Below are positions 43,419 through 52,073 of a stretch of 64,000 nucleotides of DNA, one piece after another (positions within the stretch are counted from its first letter, which is position 1; every line of letters begins with the position of its first letter). The DNA is from Nocardioides potassii (GTDB lineage Bacteria > Actinomycetota > Actinomycetes > Propionibacteriales > Nocardioidaceae). The DNA is taken from the NCBI RefSeq assembly GCF_021648885.1, contig NZ_JAKJHZ010000009.1, positions 248,001-312,000 of the forward strand, in the 5' to 3' direction. Both the position numbers and the translations under genes were made by a program. Under the pieces are notes generated by a model that saw only the letters and a list, made by a program, of their open reading frames with translations, had not been told where the DNA came from and did not search any database.

Positions 43419-43795
43419 AGGTCCGTGTCCTCTTCGATCTCGTACGCCTGGTCTGTTTCGGCGCTCAGCCCCCGTTGGGCGAGCGCCGCCTGTCTCTCCG
43501 CCATCCACCGACCCCCGCGGTCGGGCGTGTCGCACTCCAAACAATTCAACTTGGCTCGTGACACGCGTCCGTTCCCGGAGGCGGTACTGCTCTGGATGGC
43601 ACCCGCCGGCTGGCGGATCTGGTCGGGTCTCCGATCAAGAGGTCTTGATCCGGTGCGGCGCACGCAGACGACTGGTTCGATCGAGGAGACGCGATTCAGA
43701 AGTCAAGGTGTGCCGTGCCCTGGCGACCCGCCGGAGCAACCGGAACATCTTGGCAGACTCGGCGCACCCACGCCAAATCGGAACGGGCCAGACCC
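43419..43795. promoter_or_regulatory. S10 operon leader and promoter region (no gene seen)
   Basis: This 377-base gap lies between rpsJ and the lipoprotein hydrolase gene, both on the minus strand, and must hold the S10 promoter. It has lower GC content than its surroundings. Candidate -35 hexamers on the minus strand are TTGACT (43704-43699) and TTGAAT (43551-43546), but neither has a convincing -10 at 16-19 bases. A perfect palindrome (43633-43650) is listed separately. No small ORF looked coding. Confidence 0.5.
43633..43650. promoter_or_regulatory. Perfect palindrome upstream of the S10 operon
   Basis: GATCAAGAGGTCTTGATC has 8-base arms (GATCAAGA/TCTTGATC) around GG. It sits 215 bases upstream of the rpsJ start, within the region expected to carry the promoter. 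The near-absence of a loop favours a protein operator over an RNA hairpin. No regulator is known for it from the sequence. Confidence 0.4.
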
Positions 43796-44587
43796 TCAGG
43801 AGCCGGTCGCGAGCCCGATCAGGCGCCGCCCGATGCGCGTGACCTGCCCGCTGACCGGGTCGACGAGCAGCTCCCACCCGTGGCCGGACCTGCCCCGCAC
43901 GAAGGGTACGCCGGCGGCGTCCGCGAGGGCCTCGGCGGCGTCGTACTGCTGGGGGCCGTCGCTCGGCGCCATCACCACCAGGCCGTCGGGCGGCAGCGAG
44001 CCGGCGAGCGAGACCAGGTCCACGCCGTCCCACGCGGCGGGACCGGACACGTCGGCCCACGCGTCGACGTCGGCCCCGGCGGCCACGGCCATCACGGTCA
44101 GCGAGCCGCCCATCGACGTACCGAGCAGGACGACGCGGTCGGCACCGATCTCGTCGCGCGCGAGGGCCAGGGCCGCGTCGACCTCGTTGCGCGGGTCGGC
44201 GTCCTCCTCGGGCGTGCACGTGGACTCTCCGTAGCCGCACGGGTTCACCAGGACCGAGGTCACGCCGGCGTCGGCGGCGGCCGTCGCCCAACGACCCCAG
44301 CCGCAGATGCCGGACGTCTGGGGCAGCAGCACCGCGACGTCCGAGCTGGTGGCGGGCCCGATGCGCGCCGCCTCGAGGTCACCGCCGGTGGCGCCGGCCA
44401 GGCCGAGGGCCTCGAGGTCGGCGTCCTCGGGCATCGCGGACAGGCATCGCTCCCTCAGTGCGGCAGTGGGGTCGGCCGTCCGGCCGGCGGTCGTGGGCGC
44501 CGGCCCCGGGGAGTCCTCACCCGCGCCGCACCCGGCTGCGAGCAGCGCAAGGACCACCAGCACCACTCCCCCGACCCCCGCGCGCAT
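43796..44587 (-). CDS. Lipoprotein with alpha/beta-hydrolase fold
   Basis: The 263-residue product has a lipoprotein signal with lipobox 'LAAGC' (Cys20). The mature part is an alpha/beta hydrolase with nucleophile elbow 'GTSMGG' and a C-terminal 'SGHGWELL' that supplies the likely catalytic His. Cys pairs ('SGICGWG', 'NPCGYGESTC') could form disulfides outside the membrane. The reaction is unknown; esterase or dienelactone-hydrolase-like activity is possible. It is divergent from the TPR gene over a 40-base region with back-to-back -10 elements. Confidence 0.75.
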   Translation of the reverse strand: MRAGVGGVVLVVLALLAAGCGAGEDSPGPAPTTAGRTADPTAALRERCLSAMPEDADLEALGLAGATGGDLEAARIGPATSSDVAVLLPQTSGICGWGRWATAAADAGVTSVLVNPCGYGESTCTPEEDADPRNEVDAALALARDEIGADRVVLLGTSMGGSLTVMAVAAGADVDAWADVSGPAAWDGVDLVSLAGSLPPDGLVVMAPSDGPQQYDAAEALADAAGVPFVRGRSGHGWELLVDPVSGQVTRIGRRLIGLATGS

Positions 44588-44593
44588 GGTCCG

Positions 44594-44599
44594 AGGATA
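44594..44599 (-). promoter_or_regulatory. Putative -10 element, leaderless promoter of the lipoprotein hydrolase gene
   Basis: On the minus strand TATCCT is followed by 6 bases (CGGACC) and the ATG at 44587. Together with the plus-strand element at 44616-44621, it makes a compact divergent promoter with 16 bases between the two hexamers. Confidence 0.45.
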
Positions 44600-44615
44600 G
44601 TTGTGCGCCGGGCCC

Positions 44616-44621
44616 TACCCT
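44616..44621 (+). promoter_or_regulatory. Putative -10 element, leaderless promoter of the TPR protein gene
   Basis: TACCCT is followed by 6 bases (GCCGAC) and the ATG at 44628, again the leaderless layout. No separate ribosome binding site is present, which supports a leaderless start. Confidence 0.45.
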
Positions 44622-44627
44622 GCCGAC

Positions 44628-45353
44628 ATGTCGGTCGACCTGCGTGCGCTCTGGGACTTCGACGACCCCGCGGCCAGCGAGCAACGGTTCCGTGAGCTCG
44701 CGGAGGGTGCCGACGAGCCGCTGGCGACGTATGCCCTCACGCAGGTCGCCCGGGCGCTGGGACTGCAGGAGAGCTACGGCGACGGGCACGCGCTGCTCGA
44801 CGACCTGTCCCCGACCGACCCCGAGGGGCGGGCGCGGGTCGCGCTCGAACGGGGCCGGCTCCTGCGGTCGGGCGGGGACCCCGCGGGGTCGCGGCCGCAG
44901 TTCGAGGCGGCAGTCGTGGAGGCCCGGGCCGCCGCACTCGAGGAGCTCGAGGTCGACGCGCTGCACATGGTGGCGCTGGTCGCCGAGCCCGGCGACCGGC
45001 TGGCGGCGCACCACGCCGCGCTAACCCGGGCGCGGGCGTCCAAGGCCCCGGCGGCCCGTGACTGGGACGCCTCCCTCCTCAACAACATCGGCATGGAGCA
45101 CGCCGATGCCGGTGACCACGACGCCGCCCTCTCGGCCTTCGAGCAGGCGCTGGCCGCGCGCCGGCGCATCGGGGACCCCGCACGCACCCGGGTCGCACAG
45201 TGGATGGTGGGCTGGTCGCTGCGGCACCTGGGCGAGGTCGACCGCGCCCGCGAGGTGCAGCTCGCGCTCAAGGCCGAGCTCGAGTCCATCGGCGAGCACG
45301 ACCCCTACGTCGACGAGGAGCTCGCCCTGCTCGACGCGCCGAGCGGCGCCTGA
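44628..45353 (+). CDS. Tetratricopeptide-repeat protein
   Basis: The 241-residue, entirely helical soluble protein has TPR-like units, most clearly 'LNNIGMEHADAGDHDAALSAFEQALAARRRIGD' (about residues 147-179, cited in parts), and a following 'GWSLRHLGEVDRAREVQLAL'. TPR proteins are protein-protein interaction scaffolds and nothing here identifies the partner. The ATG at 44628 is chosen because a -10-like hexamer lies 6 bases upstream and no ribosome site exists for the earlier GTG/TTG options. It is convergent with trmB, 3 bases apart. Confidence 0.75.
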   Translation: MSVDLRALWDFDDPAASEQRFRELAEGADEPLATYALTQVARALGLQESYGDGHALLDDLSPTDPEGRARVALERGRLLRSGGDPAGSRPQFEAAVVEARAAALEELEVDALHMVALVAEPGDRLAAHHAALTRARASKAPAARDWDASLLNNIGMEHADAGDHDAALSAFEQALAARRRIGDPARTRVAQWMVGWSLRHLGEVDRAREVQLALKAELESIGEHDPYVDEELALLDAPSGA

Positions 45354-45356
45354 GGA

Positions 45357-46079
45357 TCAGGTGGTGCGGCGGTAGCAGAAGTCGGCGATGTCGCGGCCGA
45401 CGTCGAGGCCCTTGCGCTCGAAGCGGGTGACCGGGCGCTCGGCCCAGCGCTCGACCCGGCCGCCCTCGAGGGTCGGCTCGGCGTCGAGCACCTCGCGCAT
45501 CTGGTCGGCGTAGTCGGCCCAGTCGGTGGCCAGCCGCCAGGCGCCGCCCGGCACGAGGCGTGAGGACGCGAGCGCCGCGTTGGCCGGGTTGACCAGCCGG
45601 CGCTTGCGGTGCTTGGTCTTGCGCCACGGGTCGGGGAAGAAGGTCCAGATCTCGGCCAGGCTGCCCGGGGCGATGAGGTTCTCCAGCGACCAGACCGCGT
45701 CCACGGAGCAGAACCGCACGTTGTCGGCGCCCGCCTCGGCCACCCGCCACAGGGAGTCCGCGACACCGGGTCGCCACACCTCGAGCGCAAGCACGTTGTG
45801 GTCGGGGCGCGCGGCCGCGAGCACCGCCGTCGCCTCGCCGATGCCCGGGCCGATCTCAAGGATCAGCGGAGCCTCGCGACCGAAGCGCTCGGTCAGCGAG
45901 AAGTCCGGACGGTCCACGGCCTCGTCCGGGATGACCCAGTCGGCCTGGTGCGCCGCCCACGACTCGGCCTGGCGCGGCGTGAACCGGCTGCCGCGGCGCG
46001 AATAGGTGAGCACCTCCCGCATCCGGCGCCCGTCATCGGTCAGCTTGAGGTGCGGGCGGGCCGGGCGTACGTCGTTCAC
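45357..46079 (-). CDS. trmB: tRNA (guanine-N7-)-methyltransferase
   Basis: The 240-residue enzyme methylates G46 in the tRNA variable loop. SAM motif I is 'ILEIGPGIGEATAVLA', and the catalytic/substrate segment 'IWTFFPDPWRKTKHRKRRLV' is diagnostic (PDPWxKxxHxKRR). I chose the GTG at 46079 (VNDVRPARPHLK); the open frame upstream is Arg-rich and not family-like, and ACAAT lies 6-7 bases before the GTG. It precedes a class III aminotransferase gene on the same strand in map order but is transcribed after it. Confidence 0.92.
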   Translation of the reverse strand: MNDVRPARPHLKLTDDGRRMREVLTYSRRGSRFTPRQAESWAAHQADWVIPDEAVDRPDFSLTERFGREAPLILEIGPGIGEATAVLAAARPDHNVLALEVWRPGVADSLWRVAEAGADNVRFCSVDAVWSLENLIAPGSLAEIWTFFPDPWRKTKHRKRRLVNPANAALASSRLVPGGAWRLATDWADYADQMREVLDAEPTLEGGRVERWAERPVTRFERKGLDVGRDIADFCYRRTT

Positions 46080-46180
46080 CCGGCGATTGTCGCCGGAGGT
46101 CCCGCCGCGATGCACATCCAGCGCGGTCTGGAGGCTCGCTCCGCTCGCACCTCGACCACCGCGGCACGAGAGGGCGAGGG

Positions 46181-47566
46181 CTACAGGTGCTGGAGCGCGC
46201 CGGTCAGCACCGAGCGGAGACGCTGCTCGATGTCGTCGAACTCGGTCTGGCCGATGATGAGAGGCGGCGCGAGCTGGATGACCGGGTCGCCCCGGTCGTC
46301 GGCACGGCAGTAGAGGCCCGCCTCCCACAGGGCGCCGGAGAGGTAGCCGCGAAGCAGGCGCTCGGACTCGGCGTCGTCGAACGTCTCCTTGGTCTCGCGG
46401 TCCTTGACCAGCTCGATGCCGTAGAAGTAGCCGTGGCCGCGCACGTCGCCGACGATCGGGATGTCGAGGAGCTTCTCCAGCGCCGCGCGGAACGCCGGGG
46501 CGTTCTGCTGGACGTGGTCGGTGAGGCCCTCGCGCTCGAAGATGTCGAGGTTGGCCATCGCCACTGCCGAGGAGACCGGGTGGCCACCGAACGTGTAGCC
46601 GTGCGCGTAGGCCGTCGTGCCGGACTTGAAGGGCTCGAAGAGCCGGTCGCTCGCGATCATCGCGCCGATCGGCGAGTAGCCGGAGGTCATGCCCTTGGCG
46701 CAGGTGATGATGTCGGGCTGGTAGCCGAACTCGCTCGCCCCGAACATCTCCCCCACACGGCCGAAGGCGCAGATCACCTCGTCGGAGACCAGCAGGACGT
46801 CGTACTCGTCGCAGATCTCCCGCACCCGCTCGAAGTAACCGGGCGGCGGCGGGAAGCAGCCACCGGCGTTCTGCACCGGCTCGAGGAACACCGCGGCGAC
46901 GGTGTCGGGACCCTCGAACTCGATCGCCTCCGCGATCCGGTCGGCAGCCCAGCGCCCGAAGGCCTTCTCGTCGTCACCGACGAACTCCGGGCGGCGGTAG
47001 AAGTTGGTGTTGGGCACCTTGTGGGCTCCCGGCACCAGGGGCTCGAACATCTCCTTGAGCGGCGGGATGCCGGTGATCGACAGGGCGCCCTGCGGGGTGC
47101 CGTGGTAGGCGACCGCGCGGGAGATCACCTTGTGCTTGTTGGGCTTGCCGGTGAGCTTGAAGTACTGCTTCGCAAGCTTCCACGCCGACTCCACGGCCTC
47201 GCCGCCACCGGTCGTGAAGAAGACCCGGTTGAGGTCGCCCGGCGCCATCGCGGCGATCCGGTCCGCCAGCTCGACCGCGCGCGGGTGCGCGAACGACCAG
47301 AGCGGGAAGAAGGCGAGCTCCTTCGCCTGCTTCGCCGCAGCCTCGGCGAGCTCCTCGCGGCCGTGCCCGACCTGGACGACGAAGAGGCCGGCGAGCCCGT
47401 CGATGTACTCGCGACCGTGGCTGTCCCAGATCTTGTGGCCCTCCCCCTTGACGATGAGCGGCATCTCGCCGCCCTTCTCGTAGGTCGAGTGCCGGGTGAA
47501 GTGCAACCACAGGTGGTCGCGACCGGCGGACTGGTAGTCGAAGGAAGGATCGGTGGACTGGCTCAT
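46181..47566 (-). CDS. Class III PLP-dependent aminotransferase (putrescine/omega-amino acid type)
   Basis: The 461-residue enzyme has the class III layout: 'FFTTGGGEAVESAWKLAKQY' (cofactor phosphate site), 'AYHGTPQGALSITG', 'LVSDEVICAFGRVG' and the PLP-binding lysine in 'CAKGMTSGYSPIGAM'. It resembles putrescine-pyruvate or taurine-pyruvate transaminases. The Lrp-type regulator gene overlaps its start by 4 bases, and an aminobutyraldehyde-dehydrogenase-like gene is divergent. Conversion of putrescine to 4-aminobutyraldehyde is therefore the best guess. Confidence 0.85.
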   Translation of the reverse strand: MSQSTDPSFDYQSAGRDHLWLHFTRHSTYEKGGEMPLIVKGEGHKIWDSHGREYIDGLAGLFVVQVGHGREELAEAAAKQAKELAFFPLWSFAHPRAVELADRIAAMAPGDLNRVFFTTGGGEAVESAWKLAKQYFKLTGKPNKHKVISRAVAYHGTPQGALSITGIPPLKEMFEPLVPGAHKVPNTNFYRRPEFVGDDEKAFGRWAADRIAEAIEFEGPDTVAAVFLEPVQNAGGCFPPPPGYFERVREICDEYDVLLVSDEVICAFGRVGEMFGASEFGYQPDIITCAKGMTSGYSPIGAMIASDRLFEPFKSGTTAYAHGYTFGGHPVSSAVAMANLDIFEREGLTDHVQQNAPAFRAALEKLLDIPIVGDVRGHGYFYGIELVKDRETKETFDDAESERLLRGYLSGALWEAGLYCRADDRGDPVIQLAPPLIIGQTEFDDIEQRLRSVLTGALQHL

Positions 47567-48021
47567 CGGGTACCCCAGTTGTAGTGCTGCTTGTTGAGCT
47601 TCAGGTAGACGAACGTCTCGGAGGAGAGCACGCCGTCCTGCTCACGGACGCGCTTGATGACGTCGAGCAGGTGCGGGTCGTCCTCGCACACCACCTCGAC
47701 GAGGAGGTCGAAGCTGCCGGCGGTGGTGACGACGTAGTCGACCTCCGGGACCTCGGCGAGCTTGTCGCCGACCGCCATCGGGTCGCCCTCGGTGCGGACG
47801 CCGATCATGGCCTGGCGGGTGAAGCCGACCTGCGTCGGGTCGGTGACCGCGACGACCTGCATGATCTCGGAGTCGAGCAGCTTCTGCACGCGCGCGCGGG
47901 CCGCCGCCTCGGACAGCCCGACAGTCTTCGCGATGGCGGCGTACGAGATCCGGCCGTCCTCCTGGAGCAGCTCGATGATCCGCTTCGCCGTAGCGTCGAG
48001 CCGCATCGCTCCCTCAGTCAC
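47563..48021 (-). CDS. Lrp/AsnC-family transcriptional regulator
   Basis: The 152-residue protein has an N-terminal winged helix-turn-helix ('RISYAAIAKTVGLSEAAARARVQKL', about 25-49, cited in part) and a C-terminal RAM ligand-binding domain ('GSFDLLVEVVCEDDPHLLDVI'). Lrp-family regulators sense amino acids or related compounds. Its stop overlaps the aminotransferase start. It is divergent from the aldehyde dehydrogenase gene, so it probably controls both directions of the polyamine/GABA island. ATGs for M1 and M6 are both possible. Confidence 0.9.
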   Translation of the reverse strand: MTEGAMRLDATAKRIIELLQEDGRISYAAIAKTVGLSEAAARARVQKLLDSEIMQVVAVTDPTQVGFTRQAMIGVRTEGDPMAVGDKLAEVPEVDYVVTTAGSFDLLVEVVCEDDPHLLDVIKRVREQDGVLSSETFVYLKLNKQHYNWGTR

Positions 48022-48232
48022 GACACGTCCTCTCGCCTCTGCCCCCGGTGCGCTCGGTCATGGGCCCATGGTGGGGGTCGGAACCACCGAAACGCAAGCC
48101 GTCCAGAACGGAATCCGTGTTTCGCGCCCGTTAATTCCGCGATTACCGCAGATTTGTGGTCGCAGCCTATGGCGATGAGGGCCGATCCCGTCCTACGCTC
48201 CGTTGACCGCACCCGACAGGGAGGACCTCTCA
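48022..48232. promoter_or_regulatory. Divergent control region of the polyamine/GABA island
   Basis: This 211-base region separates the Lrp-type regulator (minus) and aldehyde dehydrogenase (plus) genes. It contains an AT-rich core with the inverted repeat CGGAAT...ATTCCG (around 48110-48140), a possible Lrp site. TACGCT (48194-48199) could be the -10 of the plus-strand operon, and GGGAGG (48220-48225) is the ribosome site for the GTG at 48233. Confidence 0.45.
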
Positions 48233-49678
48233 GTGACCAGCCCACGCGCGCTGCGCAACTTCATCGGCGGCTCCTACGTCGACGCCGAGGCCGGCGCCAC
48301 CAGCGAGGTGGTCAACCCCGCCACAGGCGAGGTCGTCGCCCACGCGCCGGTCAGCGGTGCCGAGGAGGTCGACGCGGCCTACGCGGCCGCCGACGCCGCG
48401 TTCGCCGAGTGGGGGCGTACGACGCCCAGCGAGCGCCAGCAGGCGCTGCTGAAGCTCGCCGACTCGATCGAGGCCCACGCCGAGGAGCTGATCGCCCTCG
48501 AGTCGGAGAACACCGGCAAGATCAAGGCGCTCACCGCGAGCGAGGAGATCCCGCCGATGGTGGACCAGCTCCGCTTCTTCGCCGGCGCCGCGCGGGTGCT
48601 GGAGGGCAGGGCCGCCGGCGAGTACATGGCCGGTCACACGTCGTGGATCAGGCGCGAGCCGATCGGCGTCGTGGGGCAGGTGACCCCGTGGAACTACCCG
48701 CTGCTGATGGCGGTGTGGAAGATCGGGCCCGCCCTGGCCGCGGGGAACACCGTCGTGCTCAAGCCGAGCGACACCACACCGGAGAGCACCCTGCGCCTAG
48801 CCGAGCTCGCCTCCGAGGTCCTGCCGGCCGGCACCCTCAACGTCGTCACCGGTGACCGGGAGACCGGACGCCTGCTCGTGGAGCACCGCACCCCCAGCAT
48901 GGTCGCCATCACGGGCTCGGTGCGTGCTGGCGCCGAGGTGGCAGCGAGCGCTGCCCCGAACATCAAGCGCGTGCACCTCGAGCTCGGCGGCAAGGCTCCG
49001 GTCGTGGTCTTCGACGACGCCGACATCGAGGCGGCCGTCGAGGGCATCGCGATCGCCGGCTACTTCAACGCCGGCCAGGACTGCACCGCCGCGACCCGCG
49101 TCCTCGCCGCGCCCGGGATCCACGACGACTTCGTGGCGGCGCTCGCCGACTACGCGAGGAGCTCCTCCCCCGTCGGCCTCCCCGACGACGAGGACGCCCT
49201 CTTCGGGCCGGTCAACAACCAGCGCCAGCTCGCCCACGTCTCCGGGTTCATCGAGAACCTGCCGTCCCACGCGACCGTGTCCGCCGGCGGCAACCGTCGT
49301 ACGGACCTCGGCAACGGCTACTTCCTGGAGCCCACCGTCCTGTCCGGCCTGCGCCAGGACGACGACGCGATCCAGAACGAGATCTTCGGCCCGGTGATCA
49401 CCGTGCAGAAGTTCACCGACGAGGACGAGGCGGTCCGGTGGGCCAACGGCGTCGACTACGGGCTGGCGTCCTCGGTGTGGACCAAGGACTTCGGCCGCGC
49501 GATGCGGATGTCGCGGGCCCTCGACTTCGGTTGCGTGTGGATCAACACCCACATCCCGCTCGTCGCCGAGATGCCGCACGGTGGCTACAAGAAGTCCGGC
49601 TACGGCAAGGACCTGTCGATGTACGGCTTCGAGGACTACACCCGCATCAAGCACGTCATGGCCAACATCGAGTCATAG
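48233..49678 (+). CDS. Aldehyde dehydrogenase, gamma-aminobutyraldehyde dehydrogenase-like
   Basis: The 481-residue enzyme has the NAD-dependent aldehyde dehydrogenase core: '[22 protein letters not shown]' (Asn of the oxyanion hole), general base Glu in 'LELGGKAP' and nucleophile Cys in '[11 protein letters not shown]'. 'QDCTA' and the C-terminal '[20 protein letters not shown]' are typical of PatD/aminobutyraldehyde dehydrogenases, which make GABA. The GTG at 48233 with GGGAGG 7 bases upstream is preferred to an earlier in-frame TTG. It is followed 45 bases later by the transporter operon. Confidence 0.88.
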   Translation: MTSPRALRNFIGGSYVDAEAGATSEVVNPATGEVVAHAPVSGAEEVDAAYAAADAAFAEWGRTTPSERQQALLKLADSIEAHAEELIALESENTGKIKALTASEEIPPMVDQLRFFAGAARVLEGRAAGEYMAGHTSWIRREPIGVVGQVTPWNYPLLMAVWKIGPALAAGNTVVLKPSDTTPESTLRLAELASEVLPAGTLNVVTGDRETGRLLVEHRTPSMVAITGSVRAGAEVAASAAPNIKRVHLELGGKAPVVVFDDADIEAAVEGIAIAGYFNAGQDCTAATRVLAAPGIHDDFVAALADYARSSSPVGLPDDEDALFGPVNNQRQLAHVSGFIENLPSHATVSAGGNRRTDLGNGYFLEPTVLSGLRQDDDAIQNEIFGPVITVQKFTDEDEAVRWANGVDYGLASSVWTKDFGRAMRMSRALDFGCVWINTHIPLVAEMPHGGYKKSGYGKDLSMYGFEDYTRIKHVMANIES

Positions 49679-49723
49679 CCCAGCACCTACGCCCATCCAC
49701 CGGCTGACGGAGGACCCCCACTC

Positions 49724-50971
49724 ATGACACCCATCCCACGACGCTCGCGTCGACGCCTCTCCCCCGAGGCCGCGGCCGTGGTCGCCGCCTCCGGCGGCCT
49801 GAGCCGACGTTCCCTCCTGGGTGCGGGCACGGCCCTGGGCGCCGGCGTCGCCCTGTCGGCGTGCGCGCCCCCCGAGCCCCCGTCCGGAGGCCTCGCCACG
49901 CTCGACCTCCCGAAGGACGTGTCGGCCGAGGACAAGATCCTCAAGTGGGCCAACTGGACGGCGTACCTCGACATGAACGGGAAGGAGACGAAGTCCCCGA
50001 CCCTGTCGCGGTTCATGGAGGAGACCGGCATCCAGGTCACCTACAGCGAGGACGTCGACGACAACGACTCCTACTACGCCAAGGTCGCGCCCCAGCTGCG
50101 CGCCGGGCAGAGCATCGACCGCGACATCTTCACCCTGACCGACTGGATGGCGGCGCGCGTGATCCGCGACCAGCTGTGCCAGCCGCTCGAGCTGATCCAG
50201 ATGCCCAACGTGGTCAACAACCTCCTGCAGCCGTTGAAGGACGTGTCCTTCGACCCGGGCCGGCAGCACTCGATCACCTGGCAGAGCGGCTTCGCCGGCA
50301 TCGGCTACAACAAGGAGAAGGTCGGTCGCGAGCTGAAGACGCTCGACGACCTCTGGGCCGACGACCTCAAGGGCAAGATCGTGGTGCTCTCGGAGTTCCG
50401 CGACACCGCCGGTCTGGTGATGCAGTCGCAGGGCGTCGACATCGACAGCGACTGGGGTCGCACCGAGTTCGAGAACGCCCTCGACTTCATCGAGCAGAAG
50501 ATCGAGGAGGGCTACATCCGCAAGGTGAAGGGCAACTCCTACATGGAGGACCTCACCAGCGGCAACGCCGTCGCCGGCATCACGTGGAGCGGCGACATCT
50601 TCGTCCTCGCCTACGACACCGAGGACCCCAACTGGACCTTCACGATCCCCGAGTCCGGCGGCACGCTCTGGTCGGACAACCTGATGGTGCCGATCACCTC
50701 GACTCACCGGCGCAACGCCGAGACGCTCATGAACTACTACTACGAGCCCTCAGTCGCCGCCGAGGTCGCCGCCTGGGTGAACTACGTCTGTCCGGTGGAC
50801 GGCGCGCAGGCGGAGATGGAGAAGATCGATCCCGACCTCGCCGAGAGCCCGTTCATCTTCCCGACGGCCGACTACATCCAGGAGAACAACATCCAGGCGT
50901 TCCGGGTGCTCGATGCCGACGAGGACATCGAGTTCGCGGACCTGTGGTCCACGAAGGTGATGGGGAACTGA
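49724..50971 (+). CDS. Polyamine-type ABC transporter substrate-binding lipoprotein (Tat-exported)
   Basis: The 415-residue protein begins with a twin-arginine signal (SRRSLLGAG, Arg28-Arg29) that ends in a lipobox 'ALSAC' (Cys47), so it should fold in the cytoplasm and be anchored outside. The mature part resembles PotD/PotF spermidine/putrescine-binding proteins: 'LKWANWTAYLD', 'VTYSEDVDDNDSYYAKV', 'TLTDWMAARV' and 'WQSGFAGIGYN'. It opens a four-gene transport operon; the ATPase gene starts 1 base after its stop. Confidence 0.92.
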   Translation: MTPIPRRSRRRLSPEAAAVVAASGGLSRRSLLGAGTALGAGVALSACAPPEPPSGGLATLDLPKDVSAEDKILKWANWTAYLDMNGKETKSPTLSRFMEETGIQVTYSEDVDDNDSYYAKVAPQLRAGQSIDRDIFTLTDWMAARVIRDQLCQPLELIQMPNVVNNLLQPLKDVSFDPGRQHSITWQSGFAGIGYNKEKVGRELKTLDDLWADDLKGKIVVLSEFRDTAGLVMQSQGVDIDSDWGRTEFENALDFIEQKIEEGYIRKVKGNSYMEDLTSGNAVAGITWSGDIFVLAYDTEDPNWTFTIPESGGTLWSDNLMVPITSTHRRNAETLMNYYYEPSVAAEVAAWVNYVCPVDGAQAEMEKIDPDLAESPFIFPTADYIQENNIQAFRVLDADEDIEFADLWSTKVMGN

Positions 50972-50972
50972 C

Positions 50973-52073
50973 ATGGCCGGATTCCGCGAGGCGCAAGGCG
51001 ACCTCAGGCTCGACAGCGTGACGAAGGCGTTCGGCGACTTCACGGCCGTCGACGACATCGAGCTCCACGTCCCCCGCGGCTCGTTCTTCGCCCTGCTCGG
51101 TCCGTCCGGGTGCGGCAAGACGACGACGCTGCGGATGATCGCCGGGCTCGAGCAGCCGACCGCCGGACGCGTGATGATCGGCGACACCGACCTCACCGGC
51201 TCCCGACCCTACGAGCGCCCGGTGAACACGGTCTTCCAGTCCTACGCGCTCTTCCCGCACCTCACGATCCGCGACAACGTCGCCTTCGGTCCCAAGCGAC
51301 GCAAGGAGCAGGACGCAGCCAAGCGGGCGGACGACGCGCTGGAGCTCGTGCAGATGACCCAGTTCGCGGCCCGCAAGCCCGCCCAGCTCTCCGGCGGCCA
51401 GCAGCAGCGCGTCGCCCTGGCCCGTGCACTGGTCAACCACCCCGAGGTGCTGCTGCTCGACGAGCCCCTCGGCGCGCTCGACCTCAAGCTGCGCCGCGAG
51501 ATGCAGGTCGAGCTCAAGCGCATCCAGACCGAGGTCGGGCTGACCTTCATCCACGTCACCCACGACCAGGAGGAGGCCATGACCATGGCCGACACGGTCG
51601 CGGTGATGAACAAGGGCCACATCGAGCAGCTCGGTGCACCCGCCGCCCTCTACGACCTCCCGAAGACGCGGTTCGTCGCCAACTTCCTCGGCCAGGCCAA
51701 CACCGGTGTCGGCACGATCAAGGACACCGACGGCGACCACCTCGTCGCCGAGGTCCTCGGCACGCCGGTGAAGATCCTCAAGTCGCGCTCACAGGTGCAC
51801 GACGGCGAGGTCGTGTTCGGCGTACGGCCGGAGAAGGTGACCGTCTCCCGCACGCAGCCCGACGGCGTCGGCAACGACGTACGGGGGGTGGTGCGCGACG
51901 TGTCGTTCCTCGGCGTGGCGACCAGCTACCTCGTCGACATGCCCAGCGGCGCGACGTGGAGCTGCTACGAGCAGAACCTCGACGTCGAGCCGCTCGACCT
52001 CAGGCCCGGCGACGAGGTCTGGCTGACCTGGAACCCGGGCCACGCGTTCGGCGTCCCGGTGGACGACCGATGA
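50973..52073 (+). CDS. Polyamine-type ABC transporter ATP-binding protein (PotA/PotG-like)
   Basis: The 366-residue ATPase has Walker A 'GPSGCGKTTTL' (about 43-53), Q-loop 'NTVFQSYALFPHL', signature 'LSGGQQQRVALARAL', Walker B 'LLLDEPLGALD' and H-loop 'VTHDQEEAM'. The C-terminal TOBE domain (about 285-360) is typical of the Pot/Ugp group. It energises the adjacent permeases. The stop overlaps the next start by 4 bases (ATGA at 52070). Confidence 0.94.
   Translation: MAGFREAQGDLRLDSVTKAFGDFTAVDDIELHVPRGSFFALLGPSGCGKTTTLRMIAGLEQPTAGRVMIGDTDLTGSRPYERPVNTVFQSYALFPHLTIRDNVAFGPKRRKEQDAAKRADDALELVQMTQFAARKPAQLSGGQQQRVALARALVNHPEVLLLDEPLGALDLKLRREMQVELKRIQTEVGLTFIHVTHDQEEAMTMADTVAVMNKGHIEQLGAPAALYDLPKTRFVANFLGQANTGVGTIKDTDGDHLVAEVLGTPVKILKSRSQVHDGEVVFGVRPEKVTVSRTQPDGVGNDVRGVVRDVSFLGVATSYLVDMPSGATWSCYEQNLDVEPLDLRPGDEVWLTWNPGHAFGVPVDDR

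Noticed and set aside
43367..43663. A 98-residue minus-strand frame upstream of rpsJ
   Set aside because: It overlaps the start of rpsJ, has poor codon bias and no recognisable motif; the region is better read as the S10 leader.
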